Assembly (NCBI GenBank): GCA_023251155.1
Contig: JAHEZH010000006.1
Span: forward strand, 27,950-71,110
Source of the DNA: Flammeovirgaceae bacterium
Lineage (GTDB): Bacteria; Bacteroidota; Bacteroidia; Cytophagales; Cyclobacteriaceae
DNA: 43,161 nucleotides
Direction: 5' to 3'
Position numbers and translations under genes: made by a program. The stretch's first letter is position 1. Every line of letters starts with the position of its first letter. The notes under the pieces were generated by a model. That model searched no databases. It saw only the letters and a program-made list of their open reading frames with translations, and was not told the origin of the DNA. Of the stretch, positions 24,782 to 33,785 are shown piece after piece.

Positions 24782-25693
24782 CTAAAAATAGAACAAAAGG
24801 TTGATCGCACCGGAAAGGTTATCCAATGATGCACCTACGAATGTGAAATAGTTGCCTGGTGTACCTACATCTGTCTTCACTTGCTTTACCGAATTGGAAT
24901 TAGCATCCCAACGCTCAGAAGTCATCAACGTGCGGCTTGCTGAACGGAAGGCTACCGAGTAACCAAATTCACCTCCAATAGAAACGCGTGGCCCGATGAA
25001 ATATTCAACGCCGATAAATCCGCGAACGCCAGCATAGTAAGTAGCTCCTGTCTTTTGCTCCACTACACGTGAAGTGGTTGCCGCAGCAGAACCACCAAGA
25101 ATGTTTCCACCAAAGTTGGTAGTAGTTGGAGCATTAAAGTCAATGCTCATGGCATTGCCATACTCGTAAGTTTGTTTGGCACCGGTATAGCCCAATACCA
25201 CTTCACCACCATAAACACCTTGTACACGGCTTTTACCTCTGCGTTTTTCATAACCTGCGGCCAATAAAATTGTCTGGCTGCTCGTCTTTCTGAAGTCTTC
25301 AGTAAAAGCAGGATAGTTAACATCAGGTGCTACCTCATTCTTATTGACTACTGCTTTATCTACTTGTGTACCTACACCTACGTTAAAGCGGACACGGTAA
25401 GCAGTGTTCGCATCAATCATGTATTTACCAAACAAGCCAATGTTGTTAGCCGGGTTAGTCACATAGTTGAATGACGCACTGTTATTAAAAGTATTTCCAT
25501 TGAAGAAATTGCCCGTGTACTGAAGAAAAGGGGTTGCACTCACTCCCAATCCCCACTCACCTGCTTCAGGGAGAATATTGATTCCTCTTTTCGATTTCAA
25601 AACTACCGGCTCTTCGCTGGTCGTTGATGTTTCTTGCGCTTGGATTGCTTTGAAGCAAACCAACGCAAAGAATAATATAATTAATCTTTTCAT
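24782..25693 (-). CDS. Outer-membrane beta-barrel protein, unnamed family
   Basis: A probable outer-membrane protein of 303 residues. A signal peptide ends near residue 19 (FKAIQA|Q). The rest alternates polar and hydrophobic residues in beta strands (TAYRVRFNVGVGTQV, ATYYAGVRGFIGVEYFIG, VSIGGEFGYSVAFRS) and ends LLFYF, with the C-terminal aromatic needed for barrel assembly. About ten to twelve strands look possible. The lipoprotein gene 21 bases upstream on the same strand is probably cotranscribed. Cargo or function unknown. Confidence 0.8.
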   Translation of the reverse strand: MKRLIILFFALVCFKAIQAQETSTTSEEPVVLKSKRGINILPEAGEWGLGVSATPFLQYTGNFFNGNTFNNSASFNYVTNPANNIGLFGKYMIDANTAYRVRFNVGVGTQVDKAVVNKNEVAPDVNYPAFTEDFRKTSSQTILLAAGYEKRRGKSRVQGVYGGEVVLGYTGAKQTYEYGNAMSIDFNAPTTTNFGGNILGGSAAATTSRVVEQKTGATYYAGVRGFIGVEYFIGPRVSIGGEFGYSVAFRSASRTLMTSERWDANSNSVKQVKTDVGTPGNYFTFVGASLDNLSGAINLLFYF

Positions 25694-25714
25694 CTCTTGA
25701 TCTGTAAAGTTGAA

Positions 25715-26173
25715 TTAATAGTTAAAATCCTGAATCTTAGTCTGATTCTTAATCACAGCTACAGTACGTGTACTTCCAGTAAATACCGTAGATACAGGAG
25801 CTGAATTAGTCGTTACATCTGCACGGAAGTCAGGAAAATACAACTTTACAGAAGAACCTCTTGGACCCGCTTCAACCTCAATAGAATATTCTCCTGTAGC
25901 CGATACAGTGGTTTCGTAATACTTATTTGGATAAACTACTGATCCACTAACGTTTGTAGCTAAATCAGCTGTTGATATCTCAGCAATGATTTTAATTCCT
26001 TGTGAAACATTTTCAAGGCCTGTTGTCGTGGTATTCAATTCAGCCTTTACACGACCGGTGATTGTTGCTTTTCCAATGATTTCTTCAGTTGGACGTGGGT
26101 TTACAGAATTTTCATTCTGACAAGCAGAGAAGACAACAGCAACCGCTACGATTAAGTAAAAAATTGTTTTCAT
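25715..26173 (-). CDS. Lipoprotein, probable carboxypeptidase-regulatory-like fold
   Basis: An exported lipoprotein of 152 residues with a clear lipobox: VVFSAC with C18 as the lipidated residue. The mature part starts with a short Asn/Pro-rich linker and continues as a beta-sandwich-like domain (ATITGRVKAELNTTTTGLENV, then YYETTVSATGEYSIEVEAG), similar to the carboxypeptidase-regulatory/PEGA-type modules common in Bacteroidota surface proteins. It probably forms an envelope pair with the barrel protein encoded just downstream. The following space up to 26414 shows nothing I can assign. Confidence 0.78.
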   Translation of the reverse strand: MKTIFYLIVAVAVVFSACQNENSVNPRPTEEIIGKATITGRVKAELNTTTTGLENVSQGIKIIAEISTADLATNVSGSVVYPNKYYETTVSATGEYSIEVEAGPRGSSVKLYFPDFRADVTTNSAPVSTVFTGSTRTVAVIKNQTKIQDFNY

Positions 26174-26414
26174 AATTTGTTAATTGATTTGAGGGATTAA
26201 ATTAAGTGTGCGAAGAAATCACATTTAATGATCTTATAAAAAAAACACTCGCCCAACGAACAGAAAACAAAAGATTACTGCAGGGTTAATCGTCCAAATA
26301 AAATTTTACGTTAACTCAGGTTATCTCTACTTATCCATCGATAAAATGACATTAAGGAAATGTTATGCTAATTGAAAATGTTATCCACAATTGCTATTCA
26401 ATTGATAGTCACCT

Positions 26415-27164
26415 TCATTCTTTTTCAACAACACCCAAGCGAAGGAACAATGGAAATGTGATTGTCCTTATTTCGTCACCCCACAAAGGGGATATGTCAT
26501 TGATCAATACACCAACAGGATTAACGCCATGCTGCTCGATATACTTCACCACGGCTGACCAGGTATGGATATAGCCATAAAACTGGGCTTTGCTCCATTC
26601 AACGGTGATGAACAATGAAGGGGCGGTTATTTCCTTAAAGGGGAAAGCGAGTGTGACATATGCTTCGTCAACAAACTTACGCTCGTTATCCCAATAAGGA
26701 CCAATTACATTTTTATAAAAGTGGTGCAGCTTATCATCGATAGATGGTGTAACACGTAAAAGGCCATACCCCCAAACAGCGAGTACACTACCTGCTTTTG
26801 CTACACGGTTCACTTCCTTATAAAAGGCAGCGGTATCCAGCCAGTGTAATGCCTGCCCTACCGTAATCAAATCAAAAGTATCGTCTGCAAAAGAGGTTTG
26901 CTCTGCCGGGCTTACACTGTAATGAATCGTAAGGGATGGAATTGCATTTTCGATTTGCTTTGCGCTTAGGTCAGTCGCTTCAATTTTAGCAAAGTAAGGT
27001 ACAAGATCGCGTGCTACCTGTCCGTTGCCGCAAGCACAGTCCCAGGCATTGTTTCTTTCTTTGACGTAACCTAAAATAAAATCATACAGTGCTTTCGGAT
27101 AAGTAGGCCGAAAAGAAGCATATTGCCTGGCATGACCGGAAAACAAATCTTTGGGTGGACTCAC
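26415..27164 (-). CDS. Class I SAM-dependent methyltransferase
   Basis: Transfers a methyl group from S-adenosylmethionine; substrate unknown. The 249 residues open with FSGHARQYASFRPTYP, seen in the trans-aconitate methyltransferase-like group. Motif I is AWDCACGNGQV (40-50), motif II is KIEATDLSAKQI, and motif III is FDLITVGQALHWLD. Its start overlaps the stop of the upstream amidohydrolase gene by four bases, so the two are translationally coupled although their roles seem unrelated. Confidence 0.9.
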   Translation of the reverse strand: MSPPKDLFSGHARQYASFRPTYPKALYDFILGYVKERNNAWDCACGNGQVARDLVPYFAKIEATDLSAKQIENAIPSLTIHYSVSPAEQTSFADDTFDLITVGQALHWLDTAAFYKEVNRVAKAGSVLAVWGYGLLRVTPSIDDKLHHFYKNVIGPYWDNERKFVDEAYVTLAFPFKEITAPSLFITVEWSKAQFYGYIHTWSAVVKYIEQHGVNPVGVLINDISPLWGDEIRTITFPLFLRLGVVEKE

Positions 27165-28801
27165 TTCGTAACTATTGGTTTTCTATAACCGGGTCCGCGT
27201 ATTGCCTTGCCGGGGAATGCTCCTGTATGTTCTCCTTCTTTCAGAACATGCGTGCCATTGACAAATACATGAACAACACCCGTTGAGTATTGATGCGGAT
27301 TATCAAACGTTGCCTGATCAATGATTTGCTTGGGATCAAAGACCACGATATCGGCATAATATCCTTTCTTTAACTCACCCCGTTTCTTGATTTTCAGATG
27401 CGATATGGGTAAAGAAGTCATGCGCCTTACACCTTCTTCCATGGACATCAGTTTTTCATCACGTACATATTTACCTAAGAATCGGGCGAATGTTCCATAA
27501 GCACGCGGATGCGTTCCCTGCTCCATAAACTCAGGTGTCAATGCCAATGAGCCTCCATCCGATCCAATACTCACGTACGGCTTCTCCAGCATCTTCTTCA
27601 TGTTCTCTTCCGAAATCAAAAAGAACACCGCGGGTATCGATGATTTATCTGCGACCAATAAATCCAATACTGTTTCATCGGCATTCTTGCCGTGTAATAA
27701 CGCTACTTCAGTCAATCGCTTGCTTTTATATAATCTATTCAATGAATCCTTTCTAAAGCCCAGCAACATCACATTTTTGGGATCTGAATTTTTGGTGGGA
27801 ATACCTTTTTCCATCTCATATAAGATTCGTTTCCGTGTAACAGGGTCTTTGATACGTGCGCGCATTTGAGTAAGCCCTCCCTCCTGCGCCCAGGTAGGTA
27901 CGCGTTCTTTCAAACCGGTTGCGCTTGCTACGTACGGATACATGTTGGCCGTTATCTTTAAACCGGCACGCTGTGCGCTATCAATCTTAGCAAGAACAGA
28001 ATCGATTTTATTCCAGTTACGCTGATGGTTAATCTTCAAGTGATAGATCTCTGCCGGAAGATTTGCTTCTTTGGAAATGCGAAGTGCCTCGTTGATGGCT
28101 TCCAGTATCTGATCGCTTTCACTGCGCAGGTGGGTGATGTAGGAACCTCCATATTTAGCGGCTACCTTACTTAATTCAATCAGTTCTTCGGTAGCAGCAA
28201 AAGTAGCCGGTGCATAAATCAATGAGGTGCCTAAGCCCATAGCGCCCTGTTCCATCGCCTGCTTTACCAGGTCTTTCATTTGTTGCAGCTCTCCGGGATC
28301 AGGTTTTCTGTTTTCCTGATCAAGTACGAACGTGCGCACCGTAGTGGCCCCTACAAAAGACGCAAAGTTGGGACTGACACCTTTCTTTTCAAGATGATCA
28401 AAGTATCCACCCAGCGTAGTCCATAGCTTGTCATTTTTTTTTCGATGTCGCGGGCCAGGGCTCCAGCCTTCACCAAACACTTCCAGTGTCACACCTTGCT
28501 TGATGTCGCTCATGCTTCGTCCATCCGTGAGCAATGTGCCATCCGCCCAACTCAACATGTTGACAAAACCCGGAGCAATAGCCAGGTGGTTTAGATTAAT
28601 TTCAGTCTTTCCTTTGGCTTTAGACAGGTCTCCTATGGCCGCAATGGTATCGGCATTGATACCTACGTCTCCTGTATACGATTTACTGCCAGTGCCATCA
28701 TAGATGATTCCATTACGTAACAGAATATCGTATCGCGTCTGAGCACGGCCAACAGACAAGAACAACACGAAGAAAAGAAAAAGGATAAATCGCATGAACA
28801 A
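27161..28801 (-). CDS. Secreted amidohydrolase, N-acyl-D-amino-acid deacylase-like, with altered metal site
   Basis: An amidohydrolase-superfamily protein of 546 residues with a signal peptide (ending near SVGRA|Q20). The composite beta-sandwich and barrel are typical of D-aminoacylases (DILLRNGIIYDGTG at 25-38). The late metal or catalytic positions survive: H224 (YITHLRSES), H254 (IYHLKINH) and the Asp in YVSIGSDGG. However, the N-terminal HxH that should follow PGFV is NMLSW (81-85), and the bridging Cys region is FGEGWSPGP with no Cys. A reduced metal set or a different substrate is likely. It overlaps the methyltransferase gene downstream. Confidence 0.82.
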   Translation of the reverse strand: MFMRFILFLFFVLFLSVGRAQTRYDILLRNGIIYDGTGSKSYTGDVGINADTIAAIGDLSKAKGKTEINLNHLAIAPGFVNMLSWADGTLLTDGRSMSDIKQGVTLEVFGEGWSPGPRHRKKNDKLWTTLGGYFDHLEKKGVSPNFASFVGATTVRTFVLDQENRKPDPGELQQMKDLVKQAMEQGAMGLGTSLIYAPATFAATEELIELSKVAAKYGGSYITHLRSESDQILEAINEALRISKEANLPAEIYHLKINHQRNWNKIDSVLAKIDSAQRAGLKITANMYPYVASATGLKERVPTWAQEGGLTQMRARIKDPVTRKRILYEMEKGIPTKNSDPKNVMLLGFRKDSLNRLYKSKRLTEVALLHGKNADETVLDLLVADKSSIPAVFFLISEENMKKMLEKPYVSIGSDGGSLALTPEFMEQGTHPRAYGTFARFLGKYVRDEKLMSMEEGVRRMTSLPISHLKIKKRGELKKGYYADIVVFDPKQIIDQATFDNPHQYSTGVVHVFVNGTHVLKEGEHTGAFPGKAIRGPGYRKPIVTK

Positions 28802-28865
28802 AAGTACGGATTATGCAAGGTAAATAGCACGCAAAGACGTAATAGAAATGCTAGGCGCTCTTCGA

Positions 28866-30914
28866 TTACTTCGTGATGACGGGAAACGCCGAGATTCTCA
28901 ATCGTGCTGCCCCCATCGGAATCAACGTAATCTCCTGCACCGCTTCACTTGCAGTAACCGGACTTCCCGGAACTTCTGAACACAAACCATATTGATCGAT
29001 GGTCCAGCCGGGAATCTTCGCACCTTTGGCTTTCAACTCAATGGGAACTGCCGCCTGCGTGAACGGAAAATCATCCGAAGGCCAAGGCTTGCGCTGAATT
29101 GTAAACGATTTTTCCAGATTACTGAAATCATTTATCAAGCCAAAGTTCCACGGCCCCCCAGGAAGTATTTCATACGATGGCCACTTCGCCGGATCCGCAG
29201 TGGGTTGCCATTTGGCATCATGCTGGGCTGTCTTCTTGCTATCTACCTTAATGTATTTCTCATTGATCTTTAACGAAAAAGTAAGTGGTCCATAATTTAC
29301 ACTCACGCTATTCTTATTCTTTTCCCAGGTTCTGATTTTCAGTTTCATAGGAAAATCCAATGTAACCCGGTCTGCATTCTTCCACGTATTCATGATTCGT
29401 ACATAGTGACCGGCTACCGCGTTTACGGCAATCAACTGATCATTGACCTTGATCACAGGCTTATCACACCACGCGGGGATGCGCAGATACAAAGGAAAAG
29501 CAGTCGGGTTCATCATCGACATTTTAAATTTCACCTGCTCTTCAAAAGGATAGTGTGTTTCCTGTTTGATCACTACTTCTGATCCACTTGCCACCTTGGC
29601 TTTCACTTCGCTGTCCGAATAAAGTACGGCTGCCAATCCATTATCGGGCGTAGCCATCCAAAGGTTTTCCACATAATATACCCAGCCGCTGGTATGGTTA
29701 TGCTGGCAGCAACGGCTGCTGAATGGATTCATCATCAGGAAAGGACCATCATTATCAATACCGGGACTATGATTTTTACCATCACTCATTACCATGTTAG
29801 GTGCAGTGAGGTAACGCAGTGATTTATAATCGGGCATAAAAGCTGCGGGGAAAGTATTAAAGGCGACATCTTCCGCATTCTCTGCCCAGAAGGTATCACC
29901 GGTCATGCGAAGCATAATTTCATCGGATGTCATCTGCTCGACCATGCCGCACGTTTCCACCGCCTGACGCGGATCATAAAAACCTTTGCGCGAGTTTTCA
30001 TCTCCACCAAACATGCCCCCGGGCACCTGCCCATACATCTGCCGTATCAAATTCTGGTTATCATAACTTGCCTGCAGATCGGAAGGATCTTTACTCTGCT
30101 GATAATAAGTGGCTGGTTCGCGAAAGCATTGTGCAATGTTTACGTTGTGCCAGTTGGGCAACCAGTTTTTCAATCGCCAGTTGGCAGTGTTACGATGAAT
30201 CTTGGAGGCCAGCTCTAGCAGGTAAGGCTCTTTCGTCATGTTATACAACCAGTACACACTATACAGGTTATCACCACCACGACTGTTCTCCCAATAATCC
30301 GTAAGGAAATCATTCTCAGGTATCGAAAGCTGCCACTTGAAATAGCGGGTCATGTGTGTAATCACACGTGCATCGTTGCTATGTTCATAGTACGATTGCA
30401 GTACAAAGAGCATCAGCATCTGCGCCCACAGATCGCGCTTACCTTTGTTCTTAGCCACCACTACAGGCCCGAAGTCACCATTATCGCGCTGGCTGTTCAA
30501 CGTACCCTCAATCCAGACCATCGCTTCTTCTATCATTTTTTTATCTCTCAATACATAACCAATATTGGCGTAGCCTTTCAGCCAGTACGGCATCTCTTCC
30601 CAGCCCCAGTCACCGGTACCTTCTTTATTGAGCCACGCATTATTTTTTTTGGTGAGCCAGATGCTGATCTCACCCAGCCGACCGGTAAGTCCTTCACGTT
30701 GCAACTCCAGGCTCTTCAGCAACCATCCTTTGGGCTCGATTGCTCCAACGGGCAGCTTTACTAAATGCTGGGGCCGAAGCGGAGATTGATTAGTCAGGTA
30801 AAATGAATTTAATTTATCGTTCGCTGGTTTTTCTACTACCGATGCTTCGCCTTTGAACTGAGCATACGCGACAGTACTAATGATGAATAAAAGAAGCGTT
30901 ACTGTTTTTTGCAT
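28866..30914 (-). CDS. Secreted GH127-family beta-L-arabinofuranosidase-like enzyme
   Basis: A glycoside hydrolase of the DUF1680/GH127 group, 682 residues from MQKTVTLL with a signal peptide (to AYA|Q, about 1-18). The zinc/cysteine active site of HypBA1-type enzymes can be mapped: E320 and C322 (VETCGMVE), and C402-C403 (SRCCQHNH). An (alpha/alpha) barrel precedes, and C-terminal beta domains follow. Substrate is probably an arabinose-containing or related plant glycan; other GH127 activities exist. The ATG at 30914 is preferred because the promoter box lies just upstream, inside the longest open frame. A divergent AraC regulator is adjacent. Confidence 0.9.
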   Translation of the reverse strand: MQKTVTLLLFIISTVAYAQFKGEASVVEKPANDKLNSFYLTNQSPLRPQHLVKLPVGAIEPKGWLLKSLELQREGLTGRLGEISIWLTKKNNAWLNKEGTGDWGWEEMPYWLKGYANIGYVLRDKKMIEEAMVWIEGTLNSQRDNGDFGPVVVAKNKGKRDLWAQMLMLFVLQSYYEHSNDARVITHMTRYFKWQLSIPENDFLTDYWENSRGGDNLYSVYWLYNMTKEPYLLELASKIHRNTANWRLKNWLPNWHNVNIAQCFREPATYYQQSKDPSDLQASYDNQNLIRQMYGQVPGGMFGGDENSRKGFYDPRQAVETCGMVEQMTSDEIMLRMTGDTFWAENAEDVAFNTFPAAFMPDYKSLRYLTAPNMVMSDGKNHSPGIDNDGPFLMMNPFSSRCCQHNHTSGWVYYVENLWMATPDNGLAAVLYSDSEVKAKVASGSEVVIKQETHYPFEEQVKFKMSMMNPTAFPLYLRIPAWCDKPVIKVNDQLIAVNAVAGHYVRIMNTWKNADRVTLDFPMKLKIRTWEKNKNSVSVNYGPLTFSLKINEKYIKVDSKKTAQHDAKWQPTADPAKWPSYEILPGGPWNFGLINDFSNLEKSFTIQRKPWPSDDFPFTQAAVPIELKAKGAKIPGWTIDQYGLCSEVPGSPVTASEAVQEITLIPMGAARLRISAFPVITK

Positions 30915-30934
30915 AATGATGGTCTGAATGTTAT

Positions 30935-30965
30935 CAAATGTAATTTTTGCAATAAGGGAAAACAA
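30935..30965 (-). promoter_or_regulatory. Promoter of the GH127 gene
   Basis: On the minus strand: TTG (30965-30963), 20 bases, then TACATTTG (30942-30935), an exact match to TAnnTTTG. It lies 20-50 bases before ATG 30914 and rules out the longer start at 30965. It is in the divergent space shared with the AraC gene. Confidence 0.6.
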
Positions 30966-30999
30966 ACGTTCATTTTGCGTTTTTTAAGTACCTTGTGCT

Positions 31000-31905
31000 G
31001 TGGCAAAAAAGAAAGATACACGCATATTACCGGTTTATGATATTGAAACGTTCCGCGGAACAGGAAGTAAAAATGAATTCTTTGATATTAAAATTCTGGA
31101 GCAACATCTTCATGAACATGAAGTTACCCTTCAGCCACATCGTCATGACTGCTACCTGATATTGCTGGTAACACACGGTCATGGCAAACACATCATCGAT
31201 TTTGAAACGCACGATATCCAACCTTATTCTGCGTTTTTCCTTACTCCTGGACAAGTCCATTCGTGGAGTTTTACGGAAGATGCCAAAGGCTATGTGATCT
31301 TTTTCACCTCTTCCTTTTATATGCTCTATAAAAGAGAGAAGCACCTCTCCGACTTTCCTTTCTTTCGAACACTGGAAAATCCGGGTACGCTGCAACTGGA
31401 CGAGCATAAGGAAGGGTTGCTGATCACCATGCTGCAGGAAATGGTAGCCGAAAATACAAAGGAAGAATTTGGTCGTGATGAAATGCTGCGCAACTGCCTC
31501 GATATTATACTTACACGGTTATCGCGCTATTACGAACAGAGTACCCCTCTTACGGCTAACTCATCGGTAACCCTGCAAATCCGTCAACTGGAGACATTGA
31601 TCGAAACGCATTTCATAAAACTGAAATCGCCTGCCGAATATGCCGACCTGATGAACGTAACAGCCCGGCACCTGAATGATGTTTGTAAACTGGCTCTTAA
31701 CAAAACGGTGAGCGACCTTATTCATGAACGTCAGTTGCTGGAAGCAAAACGACTATTAGCTTTCACCATGGCGGGAATAAAGCAAATAGCTGATCATCTT
31801 GAATTCAATGACAAATCGTATTTCATGCGTTTTTTCAAAAAGTACATGGGAATAACCCCTGATCAGTTTCGCGAAAACTACCTGAAAGTGCACCGACACC
31901 CGTAA
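31000..31905 (+). CDS. AraC-family regulator with N-terminal cupin
   Basis: A 301-residue activator-type protein. The N-terminal cupin (about residues 30-110) has the LQPHRHDCYLILLVTHGHGKH signature for small-molecule binding. The C-terminal 100 residues carry two helix-turn-helix units (SPAEYADLMNVTARHLNDVCK and IKQIADHLEFNDKSYFMRFF) and end in KYMGITPDQFRENY. The start is a GTG. It is divergent from the secreted GH127 gene, so it probably controls it, with a sugar as inducer. Confidence 0.9.
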   Translation: MAKKKDTRILPVYDIETFRGTGSKNEFFDIKILEQHLHEHEVTLQPHRHDCYLILLVTHGHGKHIIDFETHDIQPYSAFFLTPGQVHSWSFTEDAKGYVIFFTSSFYMLYKREKHLSDFPFFRTLENPGTLQLDEHKEGLLITMLQEMVAENTKEEFGRDEMLRNCLDIILTRLSRYYEQSTPLTANSSVTLQIRQLETLIETHFIKLKSPAEYADLMNVTARHLNDVCKLALNKTVSDLIHERQLLEAKRLLAFTMAGIKQIADHLEFNDKSYFMRFFKKYMGITPDQFRENYLKVHRHP

Positions 31906-31978
31906 TCTGTCCACCTCCTGAGGCGGGGGTATCCCGTATACTTGTATAGTTATTACACAATACAAAATACAGGAAATC

Positions 31979-32356
31979 ATGATCGACAAAGGCACCAAAC
32001 TATACAGCATCGTGCACGAAAAATGCCCACGTTGCCAGGAAGGAAATCTTTTTGCTACGGCTCCTTATAATGTACTTCACTTTTCAGAGATGAATAAGGC
32101 CTGCGCTCATTGTGGTGTTCGGTTCGGAGATGAACCTTCTTACTTCTTCGGAGCGATGTACGTGAGCTATGCGTTCCAGGTGATGATTATGGTTGCCACC
32201 TATCTGGTTTTACGCTTAACCACTAACCCGGAGGCATGGGTCTACATCGTGGTATCGTTAACTGCAACCGTGGCTACAATCCCTTTTAGTTTCCGGCTTT
32301 CAAGAAGTGTATGGATTAACCTGTTTGTTTCTTATCAACCGGAGGGGAGTAAATAA
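31979..32356 (+). CDS. DUF983-family membrane protein with zinc ribbon
   Basis: A 125-residue member of DUF983, function unknown. The N-terminal zinc ribbon is CPRC (16-19) with CAHC (42-45), and FGDEPSYFFGAMYVSYAF after it is typical of the family. Two or three membrane helices lie near residues 55-80 and 85-110. It stands alone, with a small minus-strand gene convergent at only about ten bases. Confidence 0.9.
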   Translation: MIDKGTKLYSIVHEKCPRCQEGNLFATAPYNVLHFSEMNKACAHCGVRFGDEPSYFFGAMYVSYAFQVMIMVATYLVLRLTTNPEAWVYIVVSLTATVATIPFSFRLSRSVWINLFVSYQPEGSK

Positions 32357-32366
32357 TAAGGTGGAT

Positions 32367-32573
32367 TTACTTGCTGGTAACCTGGTACGCTTTCTCACCG
32401 TTCACTTCCGATTCTTTGATCGCACGTAGCTGAATCATTTCGGAAAGCATGGTTTTAATAGTGGCTTCGTTTTCGGCACCCAGATGAGCTACCAGTTCGC
32501 TGTATTTTTTAATGGTATTAGGAGCCTTACGGAAATCGGTGATGAAATTGAGAATGTCGATTTTCTTAATCAT
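32367..32573 (-). CDS. Small helical protein, possible winged-helix fold
   Basis: A 68-residue protein that I do not recognise. It has no signal peptide. The pattern of three helices followed by a hairpin (ILNFITDFRKA, then TIKTMLSEMIQLRAIKES and NGEKAYQVTSK) fits a small winged helix, as in single-domain DNA-binding proteins. The codon use and charge are normal for a real gene. Confidence 0.65.
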   Translation of the reverse strand: MIKKIDILNFITDFRKAPNTIKKYSELVAHLGAENEATIKTMLSEMIQLRAIKESEVNGEKAYQVTSK

Positions 32574-32695
32574 AGATAAAAGCGCTTTTCGCGATTAACG
32601 AAATCACAAAAAAATGGTTGAGTTTTTGGCATTTCATTTTGACAAGTGGTCGTTCATTTATTTCTAAATCCCAAAATCGGGTTGAGCGGAAAAGA

Positions 32696-33079
32696 TTACT
32701 TCTTTTTGGTTTTACGCTTAGCTATATTTTGCTTTACCCGATACTTCACCATTTTAGTAATCAGCCGCAGTGGCATGGGCTCATCCAGCGGAAACTGGAT
32801 GGACCCACGGCCGGTTTTGTAACGGGCAAAATCTTTCCTGAATTCTTCCTTTCCGGTCGGCACAGAATAAAACCCGATGTGTTTTTTAAAGGCGGCAAAA
32901 AATACCAGGTTACCATGAAAAACAAATCCGGGCATGGCATATTTGATAACCTCCTCTGCTTTTGGCGCAGCGTTGACTACCGCTTGACGCACTTGTTTTA
33001 AGGCAGCCTGCGTTTCTTTTGAAAATGCGGCGATATATTCATCCATGTCAGCAGGTAAAGCTTTCCTTGTCGTAGTCAT
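32696..33079 (-). CDS. DUF1801 (YdhG-like) protein
   Basis: A 127-residue cytosolic protein of the DUF1801 family, related to the frataxin-like/YjbR fold group; function unknown. Diagnostic stretches are PAPKAEEVIKYAMPGFVFHG-like AAPKAEEVIKYAMPGF and VFFAAFKKHIGFYSVP near residues 37-73. The ending is strongly basic (KQNIAKRKTKKK). It stands alone. Confidence 0.88.
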   Translation of the reverse strand: MTTTRKALPADMDEYIAAFSKETQAALKQVRQAVVNAAPKAEEVIKYAMPGFVFHGNLVFFAAFKKHIGFYSVPTGKEEFRKDFARYKTGRGSIQFPLDEPMPLRLITKMVKYRVKQNIAKRKTKKK

Positions 33080-33179
33080 AAAGTTGATCGGTGTTTACTT
33101 AACAAATCTAACGGATCATTCAAAAAGGAAGGTGGTGTGATCGCGACTTTATGAGGGCGAATTGCGACTGATGATGAGC

Positions 33180-33219
33180 CACGAATGCACGAATAATGCA
33201 TCTGTTTCGTGTATTCGTG
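33180..33219. repeat. Long CACGAAT palindrome
   Basis: A 14-bp stem, 33180-33193 with 33206-33219 (one G-T pair), with a 12-base loop. Within each arm the CACGAA motif is repeated. It lies just beyond the 3' end of the broken DUF2867 gene. It looks like an interspersed palindromic element rather than a terminator, since no T tract follows on either side. Confidence 0.55.
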
Positions 33220-33225
33220 ACTATT

Positions 33226-33747
33226 TTATTGGGTTTCCAATTGCTGAACAATTCGCTTCATCATTGCCGGCATGTCAAGACGATGAAAAGGTTTAACAGG
33301 AAAGAAATAGAAACGCCCCATTCGGTTGTGAAATTTCACGCTAGTAGAGATGGTCCGCATGCGGGGATGAGATTCATTTTGCTGTGGACTCAATAATAAC
33401 GACACTCTGAAATCAAGATGCATATCATCTTCGCCCATGATCACTTCATTTTCAGTGTGCGCAAATACTTTAAATAATCCGAGTTGCTCACCTGGCTCAT
33501 GATTCAGTTACTCTTGCCGGTTTCCGTTAGGAATTTTTGCCCCAAAGAGAGCAACTGCTTTATTGCGAAAAGAGAAAAGCTTCTCCACCCAACCCGGTGC
33601 GCTGGTCAAGAAGGCTTTGCCAACATCCTGCGAAGTAATCTCATTTTGTGGATCGTTCAAGTCAGCAGTGAAGTTGTCGATATAATCATAAGCGGAATTA
33701 TTGTTGAGTAGGGATTGAGCAGGAAGCGAAAATACTTTGGAAGGCAT
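33226..33747 (-). pseudogene. DUF2867-family gene split by an in-frame TAA
   Basis: Two pieces in the same frame join into one 173-position protein. The 5' piece (79 codons) reads QDVGKAFLTSAPGWVEKLFSFRNK and stops at TAA 33510-33508. The next codons continue in frame with LNHEPGEQLGLFKVFAHTENEV, then IMGEDDMHLDFRVSLLL and RFYFFPVKPFHRLDMPAMM, the normal family C-terminus. No frameshift is needed; a single CAA to TAA change explains it. Function of the family is unknown. It may be a recent inactivation or a base-call error. Confidence 0.8.
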
Positions 33748-33785
33748 TTTGAAACGGAATAGGATACCTCAAAGGTAATTTCTGA

